Shown here: positions 54,285 through 63,384 of the stretch, one piece after another
How the letters are laid out: each line of letters begins with the position of its first letter
Position numbering within the stretch: the stretch's first letter is position 1
Assembly (NCBI RefSeq): GCF_014193255.1
Contig: NZ_JACHZB010000004.1
Location: forward strand, 62,001-126,000
Source: Rhizobium sp. BK196
GTDB lineage: Bacteria; Pseudomonadota; Alphaproteobacteria; Rhizobiales; Rhizobiaceae
Direction of reading: 5' to 3'
Length of the DNA stretch: 64,000 nucleotides
Program-made: the position numbers and the translations under genes
Notes under the pieces: model-generated
Databases searched by the model: none
What the model was told of the DNA's origin: nothing
The model's input: only the letters and a program-made list of their open reading frames with translations

Positions 54285-56072
54285 TCAGTATGAATCAGAA
54301 GCCGAAGGCCTCTGCAGATTGTTGAGGCGAGCGTAAAGTCCGTCGCTGACCTTCGCAAGCGTCTCGTGATTGCCTTCTTCCACGACGCGGCCCTGTTGCA
54401 TGACGATGATCTTGTCGGCCCGCACCACGGTGGAGAGCCGGTGGGCGATGACGACGACAGTGCGACCGGTCATGGCTTCGTCGAGCGCCTTCTGCACGGC
54501 TGCTTCCGATTCCGTATCGAGCGCCGAGGTCGCCTCGTCGAGCAGCAGGATCGGTGCGTTGCGCACCAGCGCGCGGGCGATCGACAGCCGCTGGCGCTGG
54601 CCGCCTGACAGCGTCACGCCGTTTTCGCCGACGGGCGTGTCATAGCCCTGGGGCTGGGAAACGATGAAGTCGTGTGCATAGGCAAGCCGTGCCGCCTTTT
54701 CGATCTCTTCATCCGTCGCTTCCGGACGGCCGTAACGGATATTATCGCGGATCGTGCCTTCGAAGAGGTAGGGCTGCTGCGAGACATAGGCGAGCTGCCG
54801 GCGCAGCGACTGCTTGGTCACATGCGCAATATCCTGCCCGTCGATCAGGATCTGGCCCTCCCGCGGATCATAGAAGCGCGGAATGAGGTTGATGACGGTG
54901 GATTTGCCCGCACCCGAGGGGCCGACGAGTGCGGTGGTCTTGCCGCCTTCGGCCGTCAGCGTCACGTGATCGAGCACGCTTTCGTTGCCATAGGCGAAGG
55001 AGACATTGCGTAGCTCGATCTTTGCCTCGGTCACGACAAGCGGCTTTGCATCCGGCAATTCGCGCTGGCGCGGCTCCATGTCGAGCAGCTCATAGATCAT
55101 CCGGGCGTTGACGACGGCGCGCTCCATCTGAACCTGCAGGCGGGCAAGACGACGGGCCGGATCGTAAGCGAGGAGCAGGGCGGTAACGAAGGAGAAGAAG
55201 GCGCCGGGCGGCACGCCCTGATAGATCGAGCGATAGGCGGCATAGGCCAACACGCTCGCAACGGCAAAGCCGGCAAAGCTCTCCGTCAGCGGCGATGTGC
55301 GCTCGGAAAGCCGCGCGATGCGGTTTGCCCTGCCTTCGGCAGCGCCGATCAGCTTGTTTACCTTGTTTTCCAGCGCCTCCTCCATCGTGAAGGCCTTGAC
55401 GATGGAAATGCCCTGGATCGTTTCCTGCATGGCGCCGAGAACGTGGCTGTTGAGGTTGACCGCCTCGCGGGTTGCCGAGCGCAGACGCTTGGAAACGTAG
55501 CGCAGCGCATAAAGCAGCGGCGGCGCCAGAATGAAAACGGCAAGGCTCAGCAGCGGATCCTGAACGACCATGACGCCGATCAGCGAGACGAAGGTCAGGA
55601 AGTCGCGTACTGTCGAGGTTATGGTGAGGTTCAAAACGTCGCGGATGCCGGTGACGTTCTGGCTGACCTGAGCGGCGATATGGGCCGAACGCGCCTCGTT
55701 ATAATAGCCGACAGAGAGCGTCATCAGGTGCGAATAGATCCGCCGCTGATAGCGCGCGACGATATCGTTGCCGATCCTTGAAAGGGCGACCCCCTGCCCG
55801 TAGCTCGCAAAACCGCGCAGCATGAAGGCGATGAAGATCGACAGACAGATGATCCAGACGACGTCCGCGCGCCGGTTGGCGAAGGCCTCGTCGATGATTG
55901 CCCGCATGATCCAGGCGGTAAAGGCTGTCGAAAGCGCCACGACGATCAGGCAGGCGATTGCAAAGACATAGCCCCAGAAATGGTCCCGGCCGTTTTCCGC
56001 AATGATGCGTTTCAGGATGCCGGTCACGGTATCGCTGTTGGCATGTGGTTGTCTGCTGTCGGCGGCTTCCAA
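54285..56072 (-). CDS. ABC transporter, MsbA/exporter type (fused permease and ATPase)
   Basis: A 595-residue half-transporter. The membrane domain (~20-320) has six helices; the ATPase has Walker A GPSGAGKSTVINLI, the signature LSGGQRQRLSIARAL and Walker B ILLLDEATSALD. TTG 56072 (MEAADSRQPHANSDTV) with AGGAAA upstream is the best start; a longer frame lacks a ribosome site. The layout resembles lipid A or multidrug exporters; the substrate is not certain. Confidence 0.9.
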   Translation of the reverse strand: MEAADSRQPHANSDTVTGILKRIIAENGRDHFWGYVFAIACLIVVALSTAFTAWIMRAIIDEAFANRRADVVWIICLSIFIAFMLRGFASYGQGVALSRIGNDIVARYQRRIYSHLMTLSVGYYNEARSAHIAAQVSQNVTGIRDVLNLTITSTVRDFLTFVSLIGVMVVQDPLLSLAVFILAPPLLYALRYVSKRLRSATREAVNLNSHVLGAMQETIQGISIVKAFTMEEALENKVNKLIGAAEGRANRIARLSERTSPLTESFAGFAVASVLAYAAYRSIYQGVPPGAFFSFVTALLLAYDPARRLARLQVQMERAVVNARMIYELLDMEPRQRELPDAKPLVVTEAKIELRNVSFAYGNESVLDHVTLTAEGGKTTALVGPSGAGKSTVINLIPRFYDPREGQILIDGQDIAHVTKQSLRRQLAYVSQQPYLFEGTIRDNIRYGRPEATDEEIEKAARLAYAHDFIVSQPQGYDTPVGENGVTLSGGQRQRLSIARALVRNAPILLLDEATSALDTESEAAVQKALDEAMTGRTVVVIAHRLSTVVRADKIIVMQQGRVVEEGNHETLAKVSDGLYARLNNLQRPSASDSY

Positions 56073-56156
56073 AAAAGATTTCCTGTCTCGGGGCTGCGTG
56101 CCGCAGGCGCGGCACGCATATGCGCGGGCTCTATAAAGAGTTGGAGTGGCTTTGGC

Positions 56157-56199
56157 TAGAGCGCCGTGCGTCCCATCGGGGCGCACAAAGGCCGCTCTA
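56157..56199. repeat. Palindromic intergenic element
   Basis: TAGAGCG...CGCTCTA ends with an inner GTGCG/CGCAC pairing, between the ABC exporter gene and glk. The sequence has the character of the short palindromes scattered in Rhizobium intergenic DNA. No T run follows. Confidence 0.5.
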
Positions 56200-56223
56200 A
56201 CGCCTTGAAACTATGCTTCGGGC

Positions 56224-57240
56224 TCAGGCCCGCCAGCGCCGTCCATCCGTCGAAACGCCGAAGTTTGCGGGCATCCGCGCATAGGAAGAAAGCCCGGCAA
56301 GAGCAGCCAACGGATGCGTCACGACATAGGTCGGGATCGTGCGCAGCAGGGCCGAATGCGGCGCCTTGTCTTCGAAGGCGGCCCGGAATTCCGGCTTTCT
56401 CAGGGCCGGAAGGATCTTCTGAGAGATGCCGCCCGAGAGATAGACGCCGCCGCGGGCCATGAACACCAGAGCCATGTCGCCCGCCACGCGGCCGAGATAG
56501 GTGGCAAACAGCGAAACCGTTTCGACCGCGACCTTGTCACTGCCGACGAGCGCATGCGACGTGATGTCCGCCGGGTCGCTCATTGCAGGCGTGGCACCGT
56601 CGGCTGCGCAGATGGCGCGGTAAAGATTGACGATGCCGCGACCGCAGAGGATCTGTTCGGCCGAAACGCGGCCCTCAATGGTCTCGATATGCGGAAAGAT
56701 CTCATAGTCTCGTTTGCTGCGCGGCCCGAGATCGACATGCCCGCCTTCGCCCGGAACCGGAATCCAGGTCGATTGGGTATGGACCAGACCGCCGACGCCG
56801 AGGCCGGTGCCGGGTCCGAGCACGACGCGGGACGCCACCATGTCGCCAGCAGCATTGCCGATGCGTTCCCGGTTCTCGTCGGAAAGGGCTGCAATCGCCA
56901 GCGCCTGTGCTTCGAAATCATTGACGATGAGCACATCGACGAGGCCGAGGCCCTCGATCATCGTCTTCGGCCGCACCACCCAAGGGCAATTGGTCAGCGG
57001 GATTTCATCGGCCTTGATCGGGCCGGCAACGGCAAGGATCGCCGCGCGCGGCTGGACGGACGTCTTGTCCAGCACACCCTTCTGGATCGCCTCGTCGATC
57101 GTCTCGTAATCGGCCGTGCGCACATTGGGAAACTGCTTCGGCTCCGCATAGGCATCCGTCAGGATTGAGAAGCGGGCATTCGTGCCACCGATGTCTCCGA
57201 TCAGGATCGGAAAGGGCAAGGGAGTAGAGGATGCAGTCAT
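56224..57240 (-). CDS. glk: Glucokinase
   Basis: Phosphorylates glucose to glucose 6-phosphate. The 338 residues show the ATP motif [17 protein letters not shown], the catalytic [14 protein letters not shown] (Asp), [13 protein letters not shown] and [13 protein letters not shown], the bacterial Glk set. It follows mgsA by 28 bp on the same strand. Confidence 0.95.
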   Translation of the reverse strand: MTASSTPLPFPILIGDIGGTNARFSILTDAYAEPKQFPNVRTADYETIDEAIQKGVLDKTSVQPRAAILAVAGPIKADEIPLTNCPWVVRPKTMIEGLGLVDVLIVNDFEAQALAIAALSDENRERIGNAAGDMVASRVVLGPGTGLGVGGLVHTQSTWIPVPGEGGHVDLGPRSKRDYEIFPHIETIEGRVSAEQILCGRGIVNLYRAICAADGATPAMSDPADITSHALVGSDKVAVETVSLFATYLGRVAGDMALVFMARGGVYLSGGISQKILPALRKPEFRAAFEDKAPHSALLRTIPTYVVTHPLAALAGLSSYARMPANFGVSTDGRRWRA

Positions 57241-57268
57241 GGCCGGTTCCGTGCTGGTGCCCGAAGGA

Positions 57269-57649
57269 TCAGGCGTTAAGGGTAGGGAGAAGCTTTTCGG
57301 CTGTCGACTCGTTCAGCGCCATCGGGATGTCGTAGACGATCGCAAGCCGCATCAGCGCCTTCACATCCACATCATGCGGCATCGGCGTCAGCGGGTCCAC
57401 GAAGAAGATCAGGGCGCTGACCTCGCCGGTAGAGATCAAGGCGCCGATCTGCTGGTCGCCGCCGAGCGGACCGCTCTTCAACCGTGTGACATCAAGATCG
57501 GGAGCGGCATCGAGAACACGCCCGCCGGTTGTGCCGGTGGCGACGATTTTCCAGGGGGCCAGGAGGTCTCTGTTGCGGCGGGCAAATGCCGCCATCTCGT
57601 CCTTCTTCTGGTCATGCGCAATCAATGCTAGGCATTTGCCGCCGGCCAT
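57269..57649 (-). CDS. mgsA: Methylglyoxal synthase
   Basis: Converts dihydroxyacetone phosphate to methylglyoxal, an overflow bypass of lower glycolysis. The 126 residues contain [16 protein letters not shown] opening ([16 protein letters not shown]), [25 protein letters not shown] with the catalytic Asp, and [15 protein letters not shown]. All active-site residues are visible. It lies upstream of glk, and the two are probably co-transcribed. Confidence 0.95.
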   Translation of the reverse strand: MAGGKCLALIAHDQKKDEMAAFARRNRDLLAPWKIVATGTTGGRVLDAAPDLDVTRLKSGPLGGDQQIGALISTGEVSALIFFVDPLTPMPHDVDVKALMRLAIVYDIPMALNESTAEKLLPTLNA

Positions 57650-57753
57650 GAACGGAACCTCCGCGAGCGTAATTCAATCGATTTGGCCGCTTCTACACCA
57701 GGCGTTTGCGATTTGAAAGACAGTCGCCCGCCCGCCTGTTTAGCCTATCGAGC

Positions 57754-58848
57754 TTATTGCACGACCGGCTTGTCGTTCGGAACCGGGCCTAGCGAAGGAA
57801 GCGCGCTGCCGGTATCGACAGGCGGTGCGGCCGCCGGGGCTGCCGTCAGGGCACTCGCTGCGGAAGGGCCGCCATAGGTGCCAGCTTCCGTAGAGGCGAT
57901 GGACGGAGCATCGACAACGGCGGAGCAGGCCTTCGGCAGGTCGGAGACCATGACTTCACGCGGCGGCTTCGGCGGCTTTGTGCTGGGCTTGGGCGCCGCC
58001 CAAGGCTCCTTGGTGAACCACCAGGCAAGCGACTTGTCGCAGCCGTCGCCGGCAGCCACCGGCGGCTGTGGCGTACAGCCGTTGGCGCCCGGCGGGCATT
58101 TGATGCGGATATGGAAATGCGAATCGTGCCCATATTCGGGCCTGAGCTTGCCGAGATTGGTGCGGTCGCCCGTCCAGGTGTCGCACAATTTCTTCTTGAT
58201 CGCCGGGTTGACGAAGATGCGCTGGACCTGCGGATAGCTTGCCGCCAACATCAAAAGTTCCGCCCGCTGCTCGCTCCACACTTTCGGGTCGAGGGTCAGG
58301 AACTTGTCCTTCTGCAGCATCGAGATGAAGGGCAGGTCTTCCCGTTCTTCGTAACTCATGCGATGCGAGGGCATCGGCGTCAGCCAGACATCGGCATCGA
58401 GGCCGATCTGGTGTGAGGCATGGCCGTTCGGCATCGGCCCGCCGCGCGGCTGGGCGATATCGCCGACGAGGATACCGGGCCAGCCAATCCTGGTGCGCGC
58501 ATCCTGCGAGAATTTTTCCAGAAGCGAAATCATCGCCGGATTGCCCCAGCGCCGGTTGCGCGACAGACGCATCGCCTGCCAGGTCGGCCCGTCAACCGGC
58601 AGTGCCTCCGCACCGGTCATGCAGCCCTTGGCGTAGAAACCGATCGGCTGCGCCGGACCCTGCGTCGGCAATTTTTCTGCACCGAAAATCGCCTTGGCGC
58701 TGCCGGGGCTCGGCGTCTTCTGCTGTGCGCCGACATCACCGGCAACAAGGCTTGCGCCTATTACGCCGGCAAGCGTCAGCTTGCCAAACGTCCTGAAACC
58801 GAAGGTCAGTTTGCCGAAAGTCCTGAAAGCCTGAGCCTTGAAAGCCAT
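57754..58848 (-). CDS. mepA: Penicillin-insensitive murein endopeptidase
   Basis: Zinc peptidase that cuts D-Ala-mDAP cross-links in the periplasm. The 364-residue protein has a signal peptide, a metal site in GGPMPNGHASHQIGLDADVWL (H-x-x-G-x-x-x-D) and the second site HDSHFHIRIKCPPG. A short duplicated segment lies in the signal region (RTFGKLTFGF/RTFGKLTLAG). The C-terminal ~80 residues are Pro/Ala-rich and absent from E. coli MepA. Start ATG 58848 opens with MAFKAQAF. Confidence 0.94.
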   Translation of the reverse strand: MAFKAQAFRTFGKLTFGFRTFGKLTLAGVIGASLVAGDVGAQQKTPSPGSAKAIFGAEKLPTQGPAQPIGFYAKGCMTGAEALPVDGPTWQAMRLSRNRRWGNPAMISLLEKFSQDARTRIGWPGILVGDIAQPRGGPMPNGHASHQIGLDADVWLTPMPSHRMSYEEREDLPFISMLQKDKFLTLDPKVWSEQRAELLMLAASYPQVQRIFVNPAIKKKLCDTWTGDRTNLGKLRPEYGHDSHFHIRIKCPPGANGCTPQPPVAAGDGCDKSLAWWFTKEPWAAPKPSTKPPKPPREVMVSDLPKACSAVVDAPSIASTEAGTYGGPSAASALTAAPAAAPPVDTGSALPSLGPVPNDKPVVQ

Positions 58849-58959
58849 GCCGTTCCCTTGCCGCATTTACCAAAGTGATTTGCAATCGAATCTACCGTGA
58901 AAAGCAATTTTGGTGAATCGATGATTTGGCAGGCGGCGCGGGGACGGATCGCCGCGCCG

Positions 58960-59532
58960 TCACACGTTGGCTAGAACCTCTGCGGTTTTGCGCACGCACG
59001 AAAGGCGCGGCAGGATGCGCTCGCAGGAAAGCGAATGCATTTCGGCGGTGAAGGTGCTCATCGCGTCCTCGACGGCGATCACAGCGTAATTATGCGCAAA
59101 CGCATCGCGGATTGTCGCCTCGACGCCGAAATTCGTGGCGATACCCGTCAGGATCACGGTCCTGATGCCGCGGCGGCGAAGCTGGAGATCCAGTTCCGTG
59201 CCGTAGAAGGCGCTCCATTGATGCTTGACGATATGGACGTCGGCCGCGAGCGCAGCGATTTCCGCTGGTGCCGCAAGGGCGGCCGCCGGAAGGCCGCCTT
59301 CGGGGAAAACCGCCGGCTCGTCCACCGGCTGGTTGACAGCATCGGCATAGTCCGGGGAGAATCCGACCGTGACCAGGATCACCGTCCCGCCTTCGGTCTT
59401 CAGCTTGGTAGCGATGGCGGCTGTATTCTCGATCACCTGCTGGGCGGAATGGGGCGCAAGCTGCCGGCTGACGATGAAGCCTTGCAGGTCGATGGAAATG
59501 AGTGCGGTAGTCTTCGGATCGTAAAGGGACAT
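58960..59532 (-). CDS. Isochorismatase-family cysteine hydrolase
   Basis: A 190-residue hydrolase of the isochorismatase/nicotinamidase fold. The catalytic Asp is in ALISIDLQGFI, Lys in IVKHQWSAFYGTEL and the nucleophile position follows VILTGIATNFGVEATIRDAF, where the usual Cys (GxxTxxCV) is replaced by Asn-Phe-Gly. So activity as a Cys hydrolase is doubtful; many family members with this replacement exist. It is divergent from the TetR gene, which probably controls it. Confidence 0.88.
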   Translation of the reverse strand: MSLYDPKTTALISIDLQGFIVSRQLAPHSAQQVIENTAAIATKLKTEGGTVILVTVGFSPDYADAVNQPVDEPAVFPEGGLPAAALAAPAEIAALAADVHIVKHQWSAFYGTELDLQLRRRGIRTVILTGIATNFGVEATIRDAFAHNYAVIAVEDAMSTFTAEMHSLSCERILPRLSCVRKTAEVLANV

Positions 59533-59556
59533 CGGGAGTCTCCGGGAAAGAAAATA

Positions 59557-59595
59557 TGAGGATATCCTCACAATGACAAATACGAGGATTGCCTC
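59557..59595. promoter_or_regulatory. Probable TetR operators between the hydrolase and tetR genes
   Basis: TGAGGATATCCTCA (59557-59570) is a perfect palindrome; GAGGATTGCCTC (59584-59595) is a second, imperfect copy. The second overlaps the first codons of the TetR gene. Confidence 0.75.
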
Positions 59596-60208
59596 ACAAA
59601 AATCAAGCCCGGAACCGCAAACCCGTGTGCCGAAACGCCAGCGCGGCCACGAGCGCGTCGCGATCTTGCTGGAAGCGGCAGCCAGGGTCTTTCTCGAAAA
59701 GGGCTATGACGCCGCGACCATGACGGAGATCGCCGCGGCCGCGAATTCTTCCATCGGTTCGCTCTACCAGTTCTTCCCGACCAAGCTCCTGCTTGCCGAG
59801 GCGCTGCATATCGATCGCCTGCAGCGTCTGAACGGCGGGCTCGCCGAACTCGCGGAGAAGACGAGGGGGAAAAGTGCTGCCGAAATCGGCGATGCGATCT
59901 TCACGCGGTTCGGCCGGTTCATCGAGAATCATCCGGAGTTCCCGGTTCTCGCAGCACGGCGCGATGTACCCAAGGAGCGCAAGGCGAAATCGCGTGCGGA
60001 GCTTCGCGCCAGCATCACCGCACTCCTGAAGAATGCCGAGCCGTCGGTCGAGCGCGATGTCGATCTCTTGGGTGCCCTTGTCCTGGAGCTTCTGCGCATC
60101 GTCGTCGCCGCCGCCAACGACCCCGATGGCTCGGGCGATCCCCGCCTGGTCGGGGAGTTGCGTCGCATGCTCCGCAAGCGCCTCGAGGAAGTGGCGCCCT
60201 GCACGTGA
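59573..60208 (+). CDS. TetR family transcriptional regulator
   Basis: A 211-residue repressor. The helix-turn-helix is ARVFLEKGYDAATMTEIAAAANSSIGSLYQFFPTKLLLAEAL, typical of the family; the C-terminal ligand domain is unlike any I recognise. ATG 59573 is used; the N-terminal ~20 residues are low in structure, and a second operator copy lies inside them. It is divergent from the isochorismatase-family gene with 40 bp between them. Confidence 0.92.
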   Translation: MTNTRIASQKSSPEPQTRVPKRQRGHERVAILLEAAARVFLEKGYDAATMTEIAAAANSSIGSLYQFFPTKLLLAEALHIDRLQRLNGGLAELAEKTRGKSAAEIGDAIFTRFGRFIENHPEFPVLAARRDVPKERKAKSRAELRASITALLKNAEPSVERDVDLLGALVLELLRIVVAAANDPDGSGDPRLVGELRRMLRKRLEEVAPCT

Positions 60209-60316
60209 GCGATCGGGTAAAAATTTCGCGAGCCCGGGAAAAAACAAAGTCTTTCCTGTTTTTCGCCTGCATTTCTCGTATTGTCGGCGAAACTAATAAC
60301 TGGGGAAGAATGTATA

Positions 60317-62146
60317 GTGGCTTCGTGGTCGAAAATCGGTGTTCTGGTAGCATTTCTGGGTTCGCTTATGCCTGCGGCTGTATTTGCTCAGGATCAGCAG
60401 TTCCAGATTGGCAGTTCGGTCATCAGCGAGATGAAGTACAAGCCGGGCTTTACCCATTTCGACTACGTCAATCCCGATGCCCCGAAAGGCGGCGACCTGC
60501 GTCTGTCTTCAAGCGGCACTTTCGATACTTTCAATCCTTTGCTGGCAAAAGGCCAGACAGCGGTGGGTCTGTCGCTTGTCTACGACACCCTGCTGAAGCA
60601 AGCTGATGACGAACTCCTCGTCTCCTATGGCCTGCTTGCCGAGGGCCTTTCCTATCCTCCCGACGTAGCGACCACAACCTTTCGCCTTCGCAAGGAGGCC
60701 AAATGGGCAGATGGTCAGCCGGTCACGCCCGAAGACGTGATTTTCAGCTTCTACAAGACCAAGGAGCTGAACCCGCTTGCCGGAAACTACTACCATCACG
60801 TGGTCAAGGCTGAGAAGACGGGCGAGCGGGACGTTACATTCACCTTCGACGAGAGGAACAACCGCGAGCTGCCGAACATTCTCGGCCAGTTGGTGATCGT
60901 GCCGAAACACTGGTGGGAGTCACCGGGACCGGACGGTAAGCCGCGCGACATTTCGAAGACGACGCTCGAGCCGGTGATGGGCTCGGGACCCTACAAGATT
61001 GCCGCCTTCTCTCCCGGCGCCACGATCCGCTACGAATTGCGGGATGACTATTGGGGCAAGGACCTCAATGTGAACGTCGGTCAGAACAATTTCCGTAACA
61101 TTCTCTACACCTATTATGGCGATCGGGATGTCGAGTTCGAAGCTTTTCGTGCCGGCAACAGCGATTACTGGCAGGAGACTTTTGCAGCGCGTTGGGCAAC
61201 GGGATATGATTTCCCCGCAGTGAAGGAAGGGCGCATCAAGAAAGAAGATGTCACCAATCCCCTGCGCTCCACTGGCATCATGCAGGCGCTCGTGCCGAAT
61301 ATGCGGCGCGACATCTTTAAGGATGAGCGGGTGCGCGAGGCGTTGAACTACGGTTTCGATTTCGAGGAATTGAACCGCACGATCGCCTTCAACAGCTACA
61401 AGCGCATCGACAGCTATTTCTGGAACACCGATCTTGCCTCGTCCGGCCTTCCGCAGGGCAGAGAGCTGGAAATTCTTCAGGGCCTGAAGGATCAGGTTCC
61501 GGCGGAGATCTTCACGACCCCCTACAGCAATCCCGTCGGCGGGGATCCGCAGAAGAGCCGCGACAACCTTCGCAAGGCGATCTCTCTTCTGAAGGAAGCC
61601 GGCTGGGAGCTGAAGGGCAATCGGATGGTCAATGCCAAGAGCGGCCAGCCGATGAGCTTCGAAATATTGTTGTCGAGCCCCCTGCTCGAGCGCTGGGCGG
61701 TGCCCTATGCCACCAATCTGAAGAAGATCGGCATCGATGCGCGGGTCCGCACGGTCGATGCCGCGCAATATACCAACCGCGCGCGCAGTTTCGATTTCGA
61801 TATGATCTGGAATGTCTGGGCTCAAACCGTGAACCCGGGCAATGAACAGGCCGACTACTGGGGATCGGCTTCCGCCAACCAGCAAGGCTCGCGCAACTAT
61901 GCCGGCATCGCCAATCCGGCCATCGATGCGCTCGTTCGCATGATTATCTTTGCTCCCAACCGGGAAGAGCAGATCGCTGCCATCAAGGCCATGGACCGTG
62001 TGCTGCTCGCCAATCACTATGTCATTCCGCTGTTCTACCGCGATACTTATTCGATCGCCTATTGGAACACGATCACCCGTCCGGCAGAGTTTCCGGCATA
62101 CAGCCTCGGCTTCCCCGATGCCTGGTGGTCCACCTCGGCGAAATGA
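60317..62146 (+). CDS. yejA: Peptide ABC transporter substrate-binding protein (YejA-like)
   Basis: Periplasmic SBP_bac_5 protein of 609 residues. GTG 60317 has GGGGAAG upstream and opens a signal peptide (VASWSKIGVLVAFLGSLMPAAVFA). The mature protein contains FDYVNPDAPKGGDLRLSSSGTFDTFNPL and the family-wide TTFRLRKEAKWADGQPVTPEDVIFSF. Together with the following permeases it forms a YejABE-type importer of oligopeptides; in rhizobia and enterobacteria this system takes up microcin C and defensin-like peptides. The ATPase gene yejF lies outside the window. Confidence 0.93.
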   Translation: MASWSKIGVLVAFLGSLMPAAVFAQDQQFQIGSSVISEMKYKPGFTHFDYVNPDAPKGGDLRLSSSGTFDTFNPLLAKGQTAVGLSLVYDTLLKQADDELLVSYGLLAEGLSYPPDVATTTFRLRKEAKWADGQPVTPEDVIFSFYKTKELNPLAGNYYHHVVKAEKTGERDVTFTFDERNNRELPNILGQLVIVPKHWWESPGPDGKPRDISKTTLEPVMGSGPYKIAAFSPGATIRYELRDDYWGKDLNVNVGQNNFRNILYTYYGDRDVEFEAFRAGNSDYWQETFAARWATGYDFPAVKEGRIKKEDVTNPLRSTGIMQALVPNMRRDIFKDERVREALNYGFDFEELNRTIAFNSYKRIDSYFWNTDLASSGLPQGRELEILQGLKDQVPAEIFTTPYSNPVGGDPQKSRDNLRKAISLLKEAGWELKGNRMVNAKSGQPMSFEILLSSPLLERWAVPYATNLKKIGIDARVRTVDAAQYTNRARSFDFDMIWNVWAQTVNPGNEQADYWGSASANQQGSRNYAGIANPAIDALVRMIIFAPNREEQIAAIKAMDRVLLANHYVIPLFYRDTYSIAYWNTITRPAEFPAYSLGFPDAWWSTSAK

Positions 62147-62295
62147 GCAGACTTGCAATGCGAGGATGCCTGGGCTCCAAATGGCGCGAGCGAATCAGGA
62201 ACTAGCCGGCGTAAGCGGCAAAGGAAGGCTGGCAGATTGAACGGCAATCGATTGGATGGCGTGCAGGCGACGATATTCCCGGAGGCTCGTGACTG

Positions 62296-63384
62296 ATGGG
62301 TGCCTATATTCTCCGCCGCCTGCTTTTGATGATTCCGACCATCGTTGGCATCATGGCGATTTCTTTCATCGTCGTTCAATTCGCCCCCGGCGGCCCGGTC
62401 GAGCAGGTGATCGCCCAGCTGACCGGCCAGGCCGATAGCGCCGATCAGCGCATCTCCGGCGGCGGTGATCTTCTCGGCGGCGGCGGCAGCGAGGAAAGCT
62501 CCAAATATCGCGGCGCCCAGGGCCTCGATCCCGAACTGATCGCCAAGCTCGAAAAGCAGTTCGGCTTCGACAAACCGCCTCTGACCCGCTTCGGCGAAAT
62601 GATGTGGAACTACATCCGCTTCGATTTCGGCGAGAGCTTCTTCCGCAATACGACCGTGCTCGATCTCATCAAGGAAAAGCTGCCGGTCTCGGTCTCGCTC
62701 GGCATCTGGATCCTGATCTTTTCCTACGCCATTTCCATTCCGCTCGGCATCCGCAAGGCAGTTAAGGACGGCTCCTCCTTCGATGTCTGGACATCAGGCG
62801 TCATCATCGTCGGTTATGCCGTGCCGAGCTTCCTGTTCGGCATCCTGCTGATCGTGCTCTTCGCCGGCGGTTCCTTCTATGACTGGTTCCCGCTGCGCGG
62901 CCTGGTATCGGATAATTTCGATCAGCTTGCCTGGTGGCAGAAACCGCTCGATTATTTCTGGCACCTCACCCTGCCGCTGATCTCGTTGTCGCTGGCATCC
63001 TTCGCCACGACCACGCTTCTGACCAAGAATTCCTTCATCGACGAGATCAAGAAACAATATGTCATCACCGCTCGCGCCAAGGGCCTGAACGAACGGCAGG
63101 TGCTTTACGGCCATGTTTTCCGCAATGCCATGCTGATCGTCATCGCAAGCTTCCCGAGCGCCTTCATCTCCGCCTTCTTCACCGGCTCGCTCCTGATCGA
63201 GAACATCTTCTCGCTCGACGGCCTTGGCCGCCTCGGCTACCTCTCGGTCGTCAACCGCGACTACCCGATCGTCTTTGCGACACTCTATATCTTCTCGCTG
63301 CTTGGCCTCTTCGTCGGCCTGATCTCGGACCTGATCTATACCTGGATCGATCCGCGCATCGATTTCGAGCGGAGGGACGTCTGA
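62296..63384 (+). CDS. yejB: Peptide ABC transporter permease (YejB-like)
   Basis: A 362-residue permease: helix 1 ([28 protein letters not shown]), five further helices and the EAA loop [24 protein letters not shown]. YejB carries an insertion after helix 1 relative to DppB, seen here as the Gly/Ser-rich stretch near residues 60-75. It follows yejA by 149 bp, and has GGAGG before its ATG. Confidence 0.94.
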   Translation: MGAYILRRLLLMIPTIVGIMAISFIVVQFAPGGPVEQVIAQLTGQADSADQRISGGGDLLGGGGSEESSKYRGAQGLDPELIAKLEKQFGFDKPPLTRFGEMMWNYIRFDFGESFFRNTTVLDLIKEKLPVSVSLGIWILIFSYAISIPLGIRKAVKDGSSFDVWTSGVIIVGYAVPSFLFGILLIVLFAGGSFYDWFPLRGLVSDNFDQLAWWQKPLDYFWHLTLPLISLSLASFATTTLLTKNSFIDEIKKQYVITARAKGLNERQVLYGHVFRNAMLIVIASFPSAFISAFFTGSLLIENIFSLDGLGRLGYLSVVNRDYPIVFATLYIFSLLGLFVGLISDLIYTWIDPRIDFERRDV

